Numbered from the stretch's first letter, positions 24,596 through 36,686 are shown. The stretch is DNA of 64,000 bases from Proteles cristata cristata (GCA_017311185.1 JAESUZ010002551.1:1798001-1862000); one strand, 5' to 3'. Notes: generated from the letters alone by a model not told the origin. Program-made: numbers and translations.

Positions 24596-25827
24596 CTAGA
24601 TAACAATAAAAAAAGAAGCTATTAAGCAATATAGGAAACTTAGGTTTATTTAGTTTCTGTGTATCTGAATAGAAAACAGCTTTACTTTGATACTATCATT
24701 TTATCAGAAATATTGTATTAAATTAATACATTGATGGTAAGACTAAGCTCTTTCTCAGCTCTGCAGAATAAAAAACAATGTACTCTCTTGCTGTTATTTT
24801 GTTTAAGTCACTTCACTTCCTTGGGTCTTATGTCCTAATTTGTAAAATGCATGAAATAATTGATATGATCTCTAAAACCCCTTCCAGCTCTAACATTTCA
24901 ATAACCTACCAATATTAATATTCTCAGCTTCTGCTGGGTTTTGTAGAACAAGCTGGGCTATTTTGCTAATATACTTTTCACTCAATATAGACATTGGAGA
25001 AAACAAAAATTTTTGTGTTCTATTAGTTTACATAAAATAACTCCAAAACATGTTTAATCTAAAAGTCAGACATTTTTCCCATTCCTTACAGGCAAAATGG
25101 GCGAGCGCCAAAATGCAAGCAAGAACAGCAGACATGGACTTTTGACGCTGAGCACAAGCTTGGTAACTGACCTTGGTGCTGAAAATTAAAGCTAAATTCC
25201 TCTGGAGTCTATAGCAATGGTCATGTCTTCTATACATTAGAACAATCTAAGAAGCTTGTTAGATTGTTATGTTGTTAAAGGTTTTATCACCATACCAGAG
25301 ATTCTAATGAACTTGATCCCTAAAACTCACTGAGAGGTCATTCTTCAATCTTTCCTATACCTTCCAGTCCACAAAGACAGAAAGGGAAGGTAGAGAATAA
25401 AACTCAGCACATTCACTGATGCTAAGTGTCACCAGCTTACTTTAGTACAAGAAATGATTATGAAAACTGGTGGTAAATATTATGATTTATATTTACACTT
25501 TTTTGTTTACTATTCTTTTGTTTATAGTTTTGGTTTCCAAACTTATATTGCTTCTTAAATTCCCAGAGAATTTGATGAAAGGCACAGACTTTCAAAAAAC
25601 ACCTTATCACATATGAGTTAATATGTAAATTCAGAAGATACTTGTACTCTCTTAGATTGATCAACAGATCTCAATTGCAGGAACTTTTTAACCATGTTAC
25701 AAAGTGATGATTTAAAATTACTTTTGCCCTTCATCATCTATGGCAAATACCAACACAGTGACAAGTTATCAGTATCGTAATTTTACAATAACTGCATGCA
25801 TGCATATAGGAACCAGATGAAGCTTAC
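24596..25827 (-). other. ELAPOR2 intron 16
   Basis: 1232 bp, phase 1. Contains a MIR at about 24780-24898; the rest shows nothing recognisable. Confidence 0.85.
24780..24898 (+). mobile_element. MIR SINE (old)
   Basis: The order 'agtcacttcacttccttgg', 'taatttgtaaaatg' and 'ccccttccagctctaac' is the conserved MIR core and 3' half. Diverged, as expected for a mammal-wide repeat. Confidence 0.75.
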
Positions 25828-26017
25828 CTAAAAATGTATCTGCCAGAATGATGGATTGTGATGATAAGGCTGCTCGGAAACCCTTACTCTCAGAAGGAAT
25901 AATAGTTGACTGGCATACATATGCTCCTACCAAATTCGTGTAATCATCTGACCCTGCCACCATTTCCTTGACTGTAAAGTCTGTTATATTGTTGGTACAA
26001 AGAGCCATCTTCTTCCC
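25828..26017 (-). CDS. ELAPOR2: ELAPOR2 exon 16 (residues about 724-787), MRH-like domain
   Basis: Acceptor TTTTCCTAG precedes 26017 and donor TAG|GTAAGC is at 25828. The 190 bp hold 63 codons plus one base, reading GKKMALCTNNITDFTVKEM through SIILADTFL. It contains an N-I-T sequon (about N733), the conserved AYVCQSTIIPSE stretch and the SSQSIILAD core expected of the MRH fold. The trailing G joins GA of exon 17 to give glycine. Confidence 0.95.
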
Positions 26018-28043
26018 CTAGGAAAACAAAGTCATTTGTTTTACTGAAGAGGTTTTACTGAAGAGTCATTCTCTAAAGTGGATCTCAGAGAGCTAAGGAC
26101 TCTAGTAGAGCAGTGGCTCTCTCCTCACTGCAGAGATTCTGCTTTCAGTGGTACAGTGTGGGGCCCAGGCACCAGCATTTTTTTTTAAAAAAGCTCTTGA
26201 GGAATTCCAATGTTTAACCAGGGTTGAGAGTCTTTTAAGTTATAATGAATAGACATTCAAGACTACACTGCTTATCCAACTATAAGAATCGTTTACACTG
26301 ATGAAAGCCAACTAATTTAAAGAACTAAAACTCATCTATGATACTTCTGATCCATCAAATAAGAATGCATTCAAAGAAATCAGATAACTTTGAGTGAAGG
26401 TTTTAATGCCAAAGAAGAAGTCTTGCTCTTCCTTCTCCTTTACTGGCCTATTGTGATAGAAAGGTAACGTGAAGGCTGAAGGAGAAAGCATAAAAGCCAT
26501 ATTGCAGCAAAATCCTAGGACACCACCCAAGTTCTTAATAGTTGATCACTACCAGTGTCTTTGTTCAATGATGTGTAACTACTCAACTGCACGATAAGTT
26601 GAAGACAACATATGGGTTTACTTTTTTAATCATTTAACAGTTGAAATATATAATTTATAAAGTTATAAGGCTATTTAAACATACTATAGTCCCAATGAAA
26701 ATGACCATAGCTTTCTCTAAAATTTCTATGAAGAACATACAGAAGGAAAAAGCAACATGATTTTATTGATCTTGGATATAGAGTAAGCACACATGGGCAT
26801 AAAGAAAAGAATACAGATTTATCTTTCTTAATGCAGCTAGCAATCCAAATTTACAAATTTTCTCCCTTCACCAAGCTTTCTCACAATACTGGTACAATAT
26901 ATTTTTACTAAGCTTAAATTAAATGGTTGAAGCCAAGAAGAGGAAAACTATGGAAAAGATCAGAGAGAAATTACTGAGGAAAGAAAGAGGAAAACAACAA
27001 TGAAAGGACTGAGGACCAAAGGGAAAGAAAGAGAAAGAGGACAGAGAAGAAGAAGGAAAAGATGGAAGGCAAGACAGTGGTAACACAGGCATGAGAACAA
27101 AAAGAAGTGTAATACACAATGTACATAATCTCATTCACTGCTCCAGTCACTATTTAACATAACAGGTATTATTTATTTATTGAATGAACTGAGTAACTGA
27201 ACAATCAGGTGTATTTGATCACTTCCTGTAAAATCAGGACAGGACAAACAACATACCACGTAACATTTACAGATCTTTTTGTCTGAAAACATCTGTGGTC
27301 ATCAGATCTCTTTTTATTTCCTTTACACAAAGTTTGGCACAGCATCTCATAATGAAGACCACTGGAGATACCAAAGTGAGTATGGAAAGAAACATGGAGG
27401 AAAGGCCTTATTATAATTTCACCTTTGCTAATGATGTATACATATAAATACTTTCCCACCACAACCTCATAGATCTATAAAAATACTGGGCATATAGTCC
27501 TGCAACTTTTCCATCACCAGCATTAATTGAGGTTCTGCTTCTTCCCACAGAAAAGTAAGATCCCATTATTTATGAGCAGACACTACCTGATTAAGTGTCA
27601 TTTGCCCCTGCTTACCTTTTTTTTTTTTTATTGTTGAATAAACTTCCTCTTGGAAGTCTTCTTCTTTTTAAAACAGAAAACGGACAATATAAAAAAAACA
27701 TAAAATTTTCTCGAACCAAAACTGCCTGACTAAAAAAATAGGTGGAATTGACAAGTCTGACCCATTTTTACAAACCTTAAAGTACCTACACCATAACTCC
27801 AAGCTTTGGGGTTCAGTTGGCTAGATAAGTGTTTTGATGGATGGAGAACCACATAAGGTTGGCCCTGCTGGAGAAAGCGGCCAGCCTAGTAGGAGGCAAC
27901 ACAGGATTTAAGCAATCACAACTTAGTTACTGACATCTGACTGTTAGTTTCCATAGAGATTTTATTGGGCCATCAACATAGAAAATATCAACCCAGTCAA
28001 AGCTGAAATATAGCCCCATCTTACTTTGGCAGCCAGAACTCAC
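26018..28043 (-). other. ELAPOR2 intron 15
   Basis: 2026 bp, phase 0. Holds a MER5-like fragment at about 26110-26235 and a purine-rich stretch at 26930-27080. No gene seen. Confidence 0.85.
26110..26235. mobile_element. MER5-like (hAT nonautonomous) fragment
   Basis: 'agcagtggctctc', 'gggcccaggcaccagcat' and 'gaattccaatgtttaaccagg' follow the MER5A pattern. Short and diverged. Confidence 0.5.
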
Positions 28044-28217
28044 CTCATGCCCACACAAACTAATATTGAAGAAATGGAAGTATTTTGTTCCTTTGGAGGT
28101 AAAGCTGGGTCCATTCATTAACGAGCCCACGCTGCTGAGGTTGCTGAAGTCATAGTGCAAACTCTGATTTTCTTTCTCATGGTGGAAAAAGCAGTCACTA
28201 TAGCAAACTGAGTGGTC
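28044..28217 (-). CDS. ELAPOR2: ELAPOR2 exon 15 (residues about 666-723), start of the MRH-like domain
   Basis: Acceptor TTAATCAAAG precedes 28217 and donor GAG|GTGAGT is at 28044. The 174 bp are 58 codons (phase 0-0), reading DHSVCYSDCFFHHEKEN through FHFFNISLCGHE. Sequons appear at N-Q-S (about N683), N-L-S (about N691) and N-I-S (about N716). The N-Q-S is N-Q-I in human as I remember it, so it may be a lineage difference. The CYSDC, GPSFTSKG and SLCG motifs are typical of the start of the MRH-like domain in ELAPOR proteins. Confidence 0.95.
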
Positions 28218-28913
28218 CTTTGATTAAAGATTAAAGAAATTAAAAAATGTATAGCAGAAAAGAAAATATTAGCTGCTATGAAAGACATGTTTCAAAAAAA
28301 TCCAAAGTTTGAGAACTCTTTCAGCAATTTTGTCTTAGTTATATTTTATCATATGAATATAGAGAATTTCCAAGCACTAATTAGATTTTCCTAGGCAGAG
28401 TTCAGGAAAAGTCAGCATTTTTTAAAGGTGAGAATAAAGTTATTCTCTAACTAGTTTCTTGTAGAAAGGTATTTTAATAAACAGCCACAAGTCCCTGGAA
28501 CACCAGGGTCAGCATACAGTTAAACTACTTTCTCTTTCACCCAAAAATGGCATCAACCTTCGCCCTTAAAATGCTCTAAGATATACTTGCTCTTCTCCAT
28601 CTATTTCTATGTCCAGCCTACAGAGGTAGTTTACTTGCTCTACCTTTACAGAAGACTCAAAATATCGATTTTAATGTTTTTGGAAGACCTTCTTATTTGG
28701 GTGCTTCCCTTAATATTTTATGCCCCTAGGAACTAGGAGTCTCACGGCACATGTTAAGTGCTTAGTACACATAAAAGAATGAAAACACAAAAAAGAATGA
28801 AAAAGCCATTTCTACATCGCAACTGTGTAGTTCCTGGAGAAATATTCAAGGAAATCTCTGAGTTTCTTTATGAAGGTGTCTTTCCTGGGAAACTAAACTA
28901 CACGCTCACTCAC
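28218..28913 (-). other. ELAPOR2 intron 14
   Basis: 696 bp, phase 0, no recognised repeat. Two copies of AAAAGAATGAAAA lie at 28772-28805. Confidence 0.85.
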
Positions 28914-29177
28914 CTGAGTGCTTCTACTCCCAGGCCCACATGGAATACAAGCCTCCTTGCCATAGACCTGATGTATGGACAGGTAGGTGTCAGGTGGACA
29001 CTCCTTGCACTGGTTGGTTTCTTTCTCAATGTAGTGGCCTGGGGGGCAGGGGACACACGATGAGCCCGACCGTTCAGAACCGAGGGCACAGGCACGGCAT
29101 GAGGACGCCACCCCATCAACTGCATTAGTGGCAGTGATAGAATAAATCTTCACCATGTCATTGATGAACCGTCTATT
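28914..29177 (-). CDS. ELAPOR2: ELAPOR2 exon 14 (residues about 578-665), third cysteine module
   Basis: Acceptor CTCTTTTTAG precedes 29177 and donor CAG|GTGAGT is at 28914. This is the largest coding exon here: 264 bp, 88 codons, phase 0-0. It reads NRRFINDMVKIYSITATN through ACIPCGPGSRSTQ. About ten cysteines in CxxC spacing (CRAC, CVPCPPGHYIEKE, CKECPPDTYL, CIPCGPG) form the membrane-nearer GCC2/GCC3 cluster before the MRH-like domain. Its boundaries are strong and phase 0 on both sides. Confidence 0.96.
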
Positions 29178-30656
29178 CTAAAAAGAGAGCAGAAAGTAAT
29201 GACTTCTGCCTTGGGGCTTAGTGGTAAAACCAGATTGCTTTGTGTTGATATCTCTAAAACAACTAAGCAAGGGGTCTCAGGTGAACAGTTTCTAAGTGAC
29301 AAGGGGTTAATATTATTTCTTCTCAGTTCTATTTTAACAAACAATTTTAGGTCTTAACACTAGAAGCTAAATTCCACGGTAATGGAGTTCCAGGAGTTTA
29401 GCCACAATGGCCGTAAGATCTGTCATAATTGTACAAACTCAGGCATCTTTACAGGCTTTACATCTGGATGAACTGGTATGGTTTAACTTAGGAACAACTC
29501 TATCTTCCATCATTGTTTATTCAGATATCAGCCCAAGTGTAATGACAGAATAGGATGTTTGCAATGTTTGCAGGTGGAAAAGCTTTAGACAAGGGAATAG
29601 TCTTGGAAGACGAGGACTCTGGTCCTCACCCAAACACTGTGTAATACTGATGTCATCACACCCCCCTTGAGGGCTTTGTCTCTCTCTCTCTAATCCTTTC
29701 CCTAACCTACGACTGATTTCCACCAAAAGGGTGCATTGTAGAGAGCAAAACTTGGGCCTAACTATACTTTTCCTTCTTCTGATACTGCGTCAATGAGGAT
29801 CTAGTTCTCATTAGGCAATGGGCACCACTTTATCAGTAGACAGCAATGCTACCCGAGCCAACTTAATGCTTTTTGTCTGGGGTAAAGAAAAAAAGTTGAG
29901 GAAGCATTCTATAGCACATTCATGCCTCGCTATGGTCATCTAAACACTTGTCAAGAACGATTAGAGTCAAGTAACATCTGGGAATATGTTCCCCTTTGAA
30001 AGCCTGAAGAGAAAAGAGAGAATGTTCGGCATTTGCTACCCCAGCTTTCAGTGGTTTACCTGGTTTTCACCTTGGATAGGTCACATGTATGGAGATTCAC
30101 TAAAATAACAGTCCTGCTACTATTTAAACATACAATGGCATTTACGTAGGGGAGAAATAAGGACTACGCTAGCAAGAAAAGTAAAAGAGAATAAATAATT
30201 CTGTGTGTTAACTCACTCATGTGTACATACACACTCTCCAGGCTGTGAACGGAGACATAACTACAATGAAATAATAAACTAACACCAGGTGTGGCTCCTG
30301 AAAATATGTCCGATCATTCAGACAAAAAGGAAGATAGTCGCCAGCCTTCTCAAAGTCTCAGAAAGCTTTAACAGTATGTTTTTAAATAAGTACAAATTTA
30401 GATTTTCTTTCTCTTAAGCTTTTAGCAAGCTCAGTGGAGAACAATCCAAAGATATATTGTGTTATTCAATTGCATACATTCTTGCTCTCAATATATGTAT
30501 ATACCATGTTTATACAAACAACTCCATAACCAAATGATTGATTCCACATCAATAAAAAACTAAGTATTTTCCTCTAGGAGATTTGAATGATCATTTTGTA
30601 TGAATTTCCATTGGAAGCATCATCTTTTTGTTTAAAAAAAATGCTTTGGAACTTAC
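29178..30656 (-). other. ELAPOR2 intron 13
   Basis: 1479 bp, phase 0. I see no repeat or gene in it, which makes it one of the few repeat-poor introns here. Confidence 0.8.
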
Positions 30657-30794
30657 ATCTTGGCCCTGATTAGTTCTCTGGAATGCCCATGTAAATGTGA
30701 ATGTTGCATTCTTGAAGATGATATGGGTATAAGCTTGTTTTTCTTTGGTTCCACCCCATGATTCCACCACATTGGTACTTTTTCTATTAATATC
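30657..30794 (-). CDS. ELAPOR2: ELAPOR2 exon 13 (residues about 532-577)
   Basis: Acceptor ATATTTTAG precedes 30794 and donor GAT|GTAAGT is at 30657. The 138 bp are exactly 46 codons (phase 0-0), reading DINRKSTNVVESWGGTKEK through FQRTNQGQD. It carries an N-A-T sequon (about N560) within KNATFTFTW. Skipping would keep frame and remove 46 ectodomain residues. Confidence 0.95.
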
Positions 30795-31049
30795 CTAAAA
30801 TATGGTACAAAAACATAAGCAAAAAAGGCATAAACTCAATGTGGATATACATCTGTCTACATACAAATATGTGTTTGTATTTATAGTAATCCCTGTAGAG
30901 CTAATGAATATTTATCTGGAGGGCATGTAATACCAGAACTCCCAAAACCACGCTTCAAGTCTGCACAAGCACTTACTAACTTATTAATTACAATTTTTCA
31001 ACCATATAATCAATATAACCTGAAAGAGGTCTCAAATTGTAGTATATTT

Positions 31050-31110
31050 AAGAGAGAGAGAGAGAGAGAGAGAGTGTGTGTGTGTGTGCGTCCGCACGCG
31101 CATGCATGCA
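31050..31110. repeat. (GA)n(GT)n microsatellite followed by alternating purine-pyrimidine tract
   Basis: GAGAGA array, then GTGTGTGTGTGTGCG and GCACGCGCATGCATGCA. The second half alternates purine and pyrimidine, a Z-DNA-prone pattern. Confidence 0.9.
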
Positions 31111-31162
31111 CCTATGACGCATGTGACTCTAGCTTAGGAAATACACTTAGAAGGAAAAATGT

Positions 31163-31403
31163 GGGGCACCTGGGTGGCTCAGTCAGTTAAGCATCCAACT
31201 TCGACCCACATCATGATCTCATGGTTCATGGGTTTGAGCCCTGCATCAGGCTCTGTGCTGACAGCTAGCTCAGAGCCTGGAGCCTGTTTCGGATTCTGTG
31301 TCTCCCTCTCTCTCTGACCCTCCCCTGCTCAGGCTGGCGCGCTCTCTCTCACTCTCTCTCTCTCTCTCTCTCTCTCTCAGAAATAAAACATTTAAGAAAA
31401 AAA
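31163..31403 (+). mobile_element. Carnivore SINE (felid type)
   Basis: GGGGCACCTGGGTGGCTCAG head, CT array at 31343-31378, AAATAAAACA tail. TSD-like AGAAGGAAAAATG (31149-31161) and AGAAGGGAAAACAG (31404-31417). Confidence 0.92.
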
Positions 31404-32329
31404 AGAAGGGAAAACAGAATTCCTCAAACTTCTCACAGTAAACTTCTAGATCTCTGATAGAACAGCAAGGTTTTCCATGTTTATCTTTTTCTTTGAGAGA
31501 TTCTGCCAGGCAGCTCTTGCACAGAAATTATAAGTTTCCCCTGGACTATACTTCCAGGGTTCCCCCAAGTACAGACTAACCAGAACATTATTTTATGCTC
31601 ATGAAACCTCCTCCTGCTTAAACTTGAATTCCAAAGGATAATTTTGTATCATATTTCATTTCTGATTTCCTTAGCTAATTTCAATATTTAGAATATTATA
31701 CAAATGTGTGACATTTCAACAAATATGCTGTCATTAACGTGGTTAGAAAACAAATATAGTAAGTCAACCAATGTAACATGCACCTAATTAATTTGAAGTG
31801 AATTAACCCTGAATTTTCTAATTAGTGTTCACTGCAGAAACTCTAACAGAGGGCTTAGAAATTTGGAGGCACTTCTGTAATTTGCAATGTGACAATACAG
31901 TGGCATGAGCTATGTCTTTTTCTTTCTATGACATAAACATAGGGGTGAAACATAAAGTAATCAAAAATGGTACAAAGAGATATGTTTTGAGGTCACGCCC
32001 CAGAGAGGTATAACAGAATGTGCTTGTCATACCTACATTGCAGAGTTCCCCAGCTTACTAAACAACCACACCTGCATACGTGCCCTTCCTAAAAGAAGTC
32101 TGTGCTTTGTTAAACATTATCTTTCTAGATGCTTAACTTACTGCATTATTCCAAATAATACCATCTTACCTTTGTCAAACACTACATGATTCTGACAGCA
32201 TTTCTCTATGCTATTTAATTGGTATCACAAAAAATCCTGTGAGAAAACCAAATCTAACAGAGAGGGAAAAAACGAACAGATTCTGCTATGAGCTAAAAAC
32301 TCAAAGGTTGACTTAAGAAAATAAATACC

Positions 32330-32620
32330 TGTGATCCCTACCCTCAAGAGTGCTTGGCCAGGTGAGAGAGATAAAAACATCAATACAGTCAAATAATTAA
32401 AAATAGAGTTTTCTTGAAGGGTTTTAGGAGCACAATGGAGAGAGTAGCTATTTTTACTTAAAGGATTAAAAGAAAGCTTCCCAGAAGAAGTGAAGTTTGA
32501 GCAAGCCTTGAATTATCAGTGAGAGTTCACCAGAAGAAAGAGGAAAAGGAAGAATGTCATTCTGGCTTACAGTGTCAAGGCATGACAAGTGAAGTACAGG
32601 GTGTTCCTCTAACAAATTCA
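32330..32620 (+). mobile_element. L2-like fragment
   Basis: 'gatccctaccctcaagagtg', 'agaaagcttcccagaagaag' and 'tgagcaagccttgaattatc' follow the order of L2-type repeats. Weak, by memory of the consensus only. Confidence 0.45.
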
Positions 32621-32739
32621 GGGTGATCACAGAGGTGTGACTAGTAATAACAGTAGGCTTGGTAACAGAAGAAGGTGGCCAAAGAGTACAAAAAGCCTTA
32701 CAGGTGCCATGCTAAGCAATTTTAAGTGAATTCAGAGGC

Positions 32740-32905
32740 TAGTAGTTCTTAAACCTTAGTTGACGTTAGGACCACTCTCACGGCTGGCTAAAATTCAGAT
32801 TTAGTCTCATTACAACTAGGACGAGGCTCAGAAATCTACATTTCTAACAAATTCTCAGGTGATGATAGTCCAGGGACCATACTTTAATAATCATTGCCAT
32901 AGGCA
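32740..32905. mobile_element. MER5-like (hAT nonautonomous) element
   Basis: Begins like TAGTAGTTCTTAAACCTTAG and continues with GAGGCTCAGAAATCTACATT and TTCTCAGGTGATGATAGTCC, matching the MER5A layout. Confidence 0.65.
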
Positions 32906-33815
32906 GTAAAAAATATTACCAAAGAAAAGTAGGTAGATTTGTTGTGGAGGCTTCTAGTAGTATTTGTATGTTTATAAAGATAATTTTGATAGCAGCATAT
33001 ATGAGAGAATTGGGGAAAAAAGAATAGAGACTGCTGTTGAGAAATAATGGGAGTTCGGATTTCAGCAATGGTATCAAGTATGAAGAGGAATTAAAGGGTT
33101 AAAAAAATCGGCAAAGCTGGGAATTGATTTATTGGTTATTTGTGGTGTAATAAATGGATCTTCTTTTACTATTACGAAGTCAGTTTTTCTTTTTTCAGAA
33201 CAAAATAGTCTGCCTTCCTTTAAGCTGGTAGTAATCACAAACATTTAAGTCTTCATCTTGTATATATTGTAGGAAATTGTTAATAGACTGTTAACGAGCT
33301 GCTAAAAGACTACTGGGAAAAGAGCAAAAACAAATCATGTCTATGAAGTCACTACTTACAGTGCTAAAATCCTAGCCAACAACCTGCTAATAGCCACTTG
33401 AGGTCTTAATAAATTTTGTGTTGCTACTTTTCTCAACCTAAGACTTGAAATATATGGGCACCTAGAAAAAATAGGCAAAATTAGAACATGCACATAGTAT
33501 AGTCCTTTATCTACATTTATCAAATTTAACAATGAAGAGTTTTCTTTCTTCCTGATGCCTTATGCTCTCATTATTTTCTACCTTCACTTTATTAATACAG
33601 GTTTTTCCCTCCTGATGGTTTGAAGTACTGAATGGTTATTAGAGGTGACTTTTTCATTGTGCTGGTGGCATATTTTTAGGAAGGAATTTTTACCAGATTA
33701 ATATTTCCTCACTTTTGTCGATTGCCCAAGCCCCCTCAGTCTTTCCCATGTAGAACACAAGCTTTTTGTGGCCTACACTGCACATTCCTTAGTGACTTCT
33801 TTAAACATTTTTTTA

Positions 33816-33998
33816 AATGTTTATTATTTTTGAGAGAGACTGTGAGCAGGGGAGGGGCAGAGAGAGAGGGAGATACAGAATCCCAAGCAGGCTCCAGGGT
33901 CTGAGCTATCAGCAAAGAGCCCAACGCGGGGCTGGAATTCACGAACCTAGAGATCATGACCTGAGCTGAAGTCGGAAGTCAGAAGTCAAAATGTCCCC
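33816..33998 (-). mobile_element. Felid SINE, minus strand, with a damaged 5' head
   Basis: The body from poly-T through GAGAGAGAGGGAGATACAGA to CATGACCTGAGCTGAAGTCG is intact, but the usual 'gcttaaccgactgagccacc' head is replaced by GTCAGAAGTCAAAATGTCCC. Flanks AAACATTTTTTTAA (33803 onward) and AAACATTTTTTAA (33999 onward) support TSDs. Confidence 0.85.
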
Positions 33999-34137
33999 AA
34001 ACATTTTTTAATTTTTTGGAAGGACCTAAGAATTGGAAGGAAAATGGAATTCTCATCCCAATTTGCATAAATGAATTGACTCTTGAAAGAAAACACTAAG
34101 CTTAGAAGCCACCTTTGAAAGCCCCTCTTTCACTTAC

Positions 34138-34240
34138 CACCATGAAATACAGAACGCAGTCAGCTGAACAGAGAGTCTCAAAGACAAATGTTATTCTTCC
34201 GAGTTCAGAACCCATGGCTCCAGTCATAGATGTTGGTGGT
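34138..34240 (-). CDS. ELAPOR2: ELAPOR2 exon 12 (residues about 497-531)
   Basis: Acceptor TGTCATATAG precedes 34240 and donor GTG|GTAAGT is at 34138. The 103 bp start with A completing lysine, then 34 codons reading PPTSMTGAMGSELGRITF through DCVLYFMV. Two cysteines (ETLCSADC) sit in a beta-strand-like stretch. It ends in phase 0 at FMV, continuing as DINRK in exon 13. Confidence 0.95.
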
Positions 34241-34865
34241 CTATATGACAGATTAAAATCACAATATTTATAGTATTTTCTAAATACAGTATGAAACTAA
34301 ACTAAGTCACTTTTTCTATTAAGCTGAAAGCATGCTCATCTCTTCTTTTAATCAATGGCTGCCCTCAGCCACAACTTCTTCCTCCCTCAATCTCTGCATG
34401 CCCACACCATTCCAGTAAGGGGTCTATACAACCATAGTAAATGGTTGAATCTCCTGGTATAAATACTAAGCTTCAACATGGGGAACTAAGCCAAATGGGA
34501 TTTCATGAGTTATAACATACTACTTTACAGATAAAACTGAGAGACAAATAAATATATAAACCAAAGGATACTCCCACAAACTACTTGTGGGTCTTAGACC
34601 TTTTCATGAAGAATCCAAGAATCATGGTCATTACAACATTTGGATAGAAAAACTTTCAGCTTCATCTAAACAATATACAATAATTATACTTTTTCAATCA
34701 CTAATTCCACAGATATTCTTAAATGTAATACATTATCCTATAACAACCTATTTGCTAAGTCCATCACAACTTAAGTATATTTTATGAAGTCATACTTCAT
34801 CTATTTTTATAGGGAAACAGGCATGAGGATTCATAAAGAAGGGAATCAGAATTGGTTTTCCTTAC
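34241..34865 (-). other. ELAPOR2 intron 11
   Basis: 625 bp, split-lysine intron. AT-rich, nothing recognised. Confidence 0.85.
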
Positions 34866-34956
34866 TTAAATCCTGGGATATGCAAGTTTAAGATCAGGTA
34901 ATCATTATCTGAACCTCCAGCCCCACTCTGGATATGATCTCCAGCCACCTCCCATC
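34866..34956 (-). CDS. ELAPOR2: ELAPOR2 exon 11 (residues about 467-497)
   Basis: Acceptor ATTTCTAG precedes 34956 and donor TAA|GTAAGG is at 34866. The 91 bp begin with GA completing a split glycine and read [19 protein letters not shown] through LHIPGF, leaving AA for a split lysine. This is a cysteine-free part of the ectodomain. The exon lies 625 bp upstream of exon 12 in the transcript. Confidence 0.95.
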
Positions 34957-36040
34957 CTAGAAATGAGATAAGGCATCTTTATCAGTAAAAATTCCATTAA
35001 TGATTCCCAACAACCTTTTTAAATAAGGCTTTAAAAAAAGGACCACTGGTGTTTACGTTCCAAGTTAGAAATACTCTAAAAGAATTCCTTATTTTTACAC
35101 TGCAGTTGTAAATTGCACGCAGAGGTAGACTCCTAAATACCAATAAAGACATTCCATATGATTCCCCAGGAAGAATCAAGTAATGCATATTTTTGAATAG
35201 AAGTTATTTAATGAGAAAAATAACAAGAGTTTTCTCAATTAGACTTTTTTTTTAACTAAAACAGATGGTCTTTATCCATTCTAATAAATTGAGATGGAAA
35301 ATCTTAGTCTTCAGGTAACCAATAGAAACTAAAAATGTCAAATTACTTAATGAAGATTTGGGGTCCAGAGTTCTTTCTTATAGTTTACTGTTATTATTGT
35401 TCCCTAATTTAAAACTCCTATTGTGTATTCATTCACTTATTTATTTACTCAAGCAGCATTCACCAATTGCCAGAACAATGCAGCTGGGGTAGAAAGACGA
35501 GACTGGTTCTACACTCACTGAGGAGTCAGGAGAATACAAGAGAGAAAGGCACATGCTAACAACTGTCAACAGTATAGTCGGAGCTGCACATAGAAGGTGA
35601 TGGAAGGTCTGTCCTCTGCACAGAAACAATCAATATACCATAGGCTTAAAGGGGCCTATTAAATAAGAAAAGGAGAAGTACCCACACATACCATTATTTA
35701 CTTGTTTTCAGAAATCCTATTTATATTTATTATAAAATTTTAAAAGCTACAGAAAAACTCAGAAATGAAAATTAAATGTACTTTCAATAAAATAAATAAA
35801 ACCAGTGTTAACATTTTGAGGAGTTTCTTTTCACTACCTTTTGATGCACACATTTTTACATCACTGAGCTCTTACTGTTGATAACATTTTGTGCCATGGT
35901 TTTATATGCTAACATTATTGCATATGCATTTTTATCCATAAATACTTCACCAACATATTTATGACTGAATTAATGGTGTATCATGTAGACAGACATAATT
36001 AATATCCATAATTTACCAAACCATACTACTGGATTTATCT

Positions 36041-36223
36041 TTTTTTTTTTTTTTTAAGTTTATTTATTTTGAGAGAGAGAGAAACGGAGACAGAGAATCC
36101 CAGCAGGCTCTGCACTGACACTGCAGAGCCCAACATGGAGCTCAAACCCACCAACTGTGAGATCATGACCTGAGCCAAAGTCAAGAGTTGGGCATTTAAG
36201 CAACTGAGCCACTCAGGTGTCCC
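36041..36223 (-). mobile_element. Carnivore SINE, minus strand, shortened
   Basis: Runs from poly-T through GAGAGAGAGAGAAACGGAGA to CTGAGCCACTCAGGTGTCCC. About 180 bp, with the central part shorter than in other copies. Confidence 0.9.
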
Positions 36224-36479
36224 TGAACTTACCTCCTTTTGACCACACATTGACTTTAACCATTTTGGTTGTTTTTACCTTTTAACTAGTATAAATGATA
36301 CTATAATAATAAACTTATTTTTGGTAAAGTTTTTCTGTATTTTTCTAGAAGAGAATCTCAGTAAAAGAATTACTAGGTTAAATAAATATATTTTTAAACC
36401 CATGTTTTGTGCTTTTACTGTGATTTGGAAAGCAATGCGTGCCAAAGAGGTATGTTTATTAAATATGGTAAAACCCACA

Positions 36480-36686
36480 GGGCACTGGGGGCTCAGTCAG
36501 TTAAGCATCTGACTCTTGATTTCAGCTCAGGTCATGAACTCATGGTTTACAAGATTGAGCCCCGTGTCAGGCGCCATGCTGACAGCACTGAGCCTGCTTG
36601 GGATTCTCTCTCTTCTCTCTCTGCCTCCTGCCCTCACTCACATTTGCATGTTCTCTATCAAAATAAACAAATAAACATTTTAAATA
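36480..36686 (+). mobile_element. Carnivore SINE
   Basis: GGGCACTGGGGGCTCAGTCA head with a small deletion in the CCTGGGTGG box, then CTCTCTTCTCTC and an AAATAAACA tail. It lies 256 bp from the minus-strand copy at 36041-36223, so the two can pair in RNA. Confidence 0.9.

Larger units (their letters stand above)
30795..34137 (-). other. ELAPOR2 intron 12
   Basis: 3343 bp, phase 0. Contains a GA/GT/CG-alternating microsatellite (31050-31110), a felid SINE (31163-31403), an L2/MIR-like trace (about 32330-32620), a MER5-like fragment (32740-32905) and a deleted SINE (33816-33998). Confidence 0.85.
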
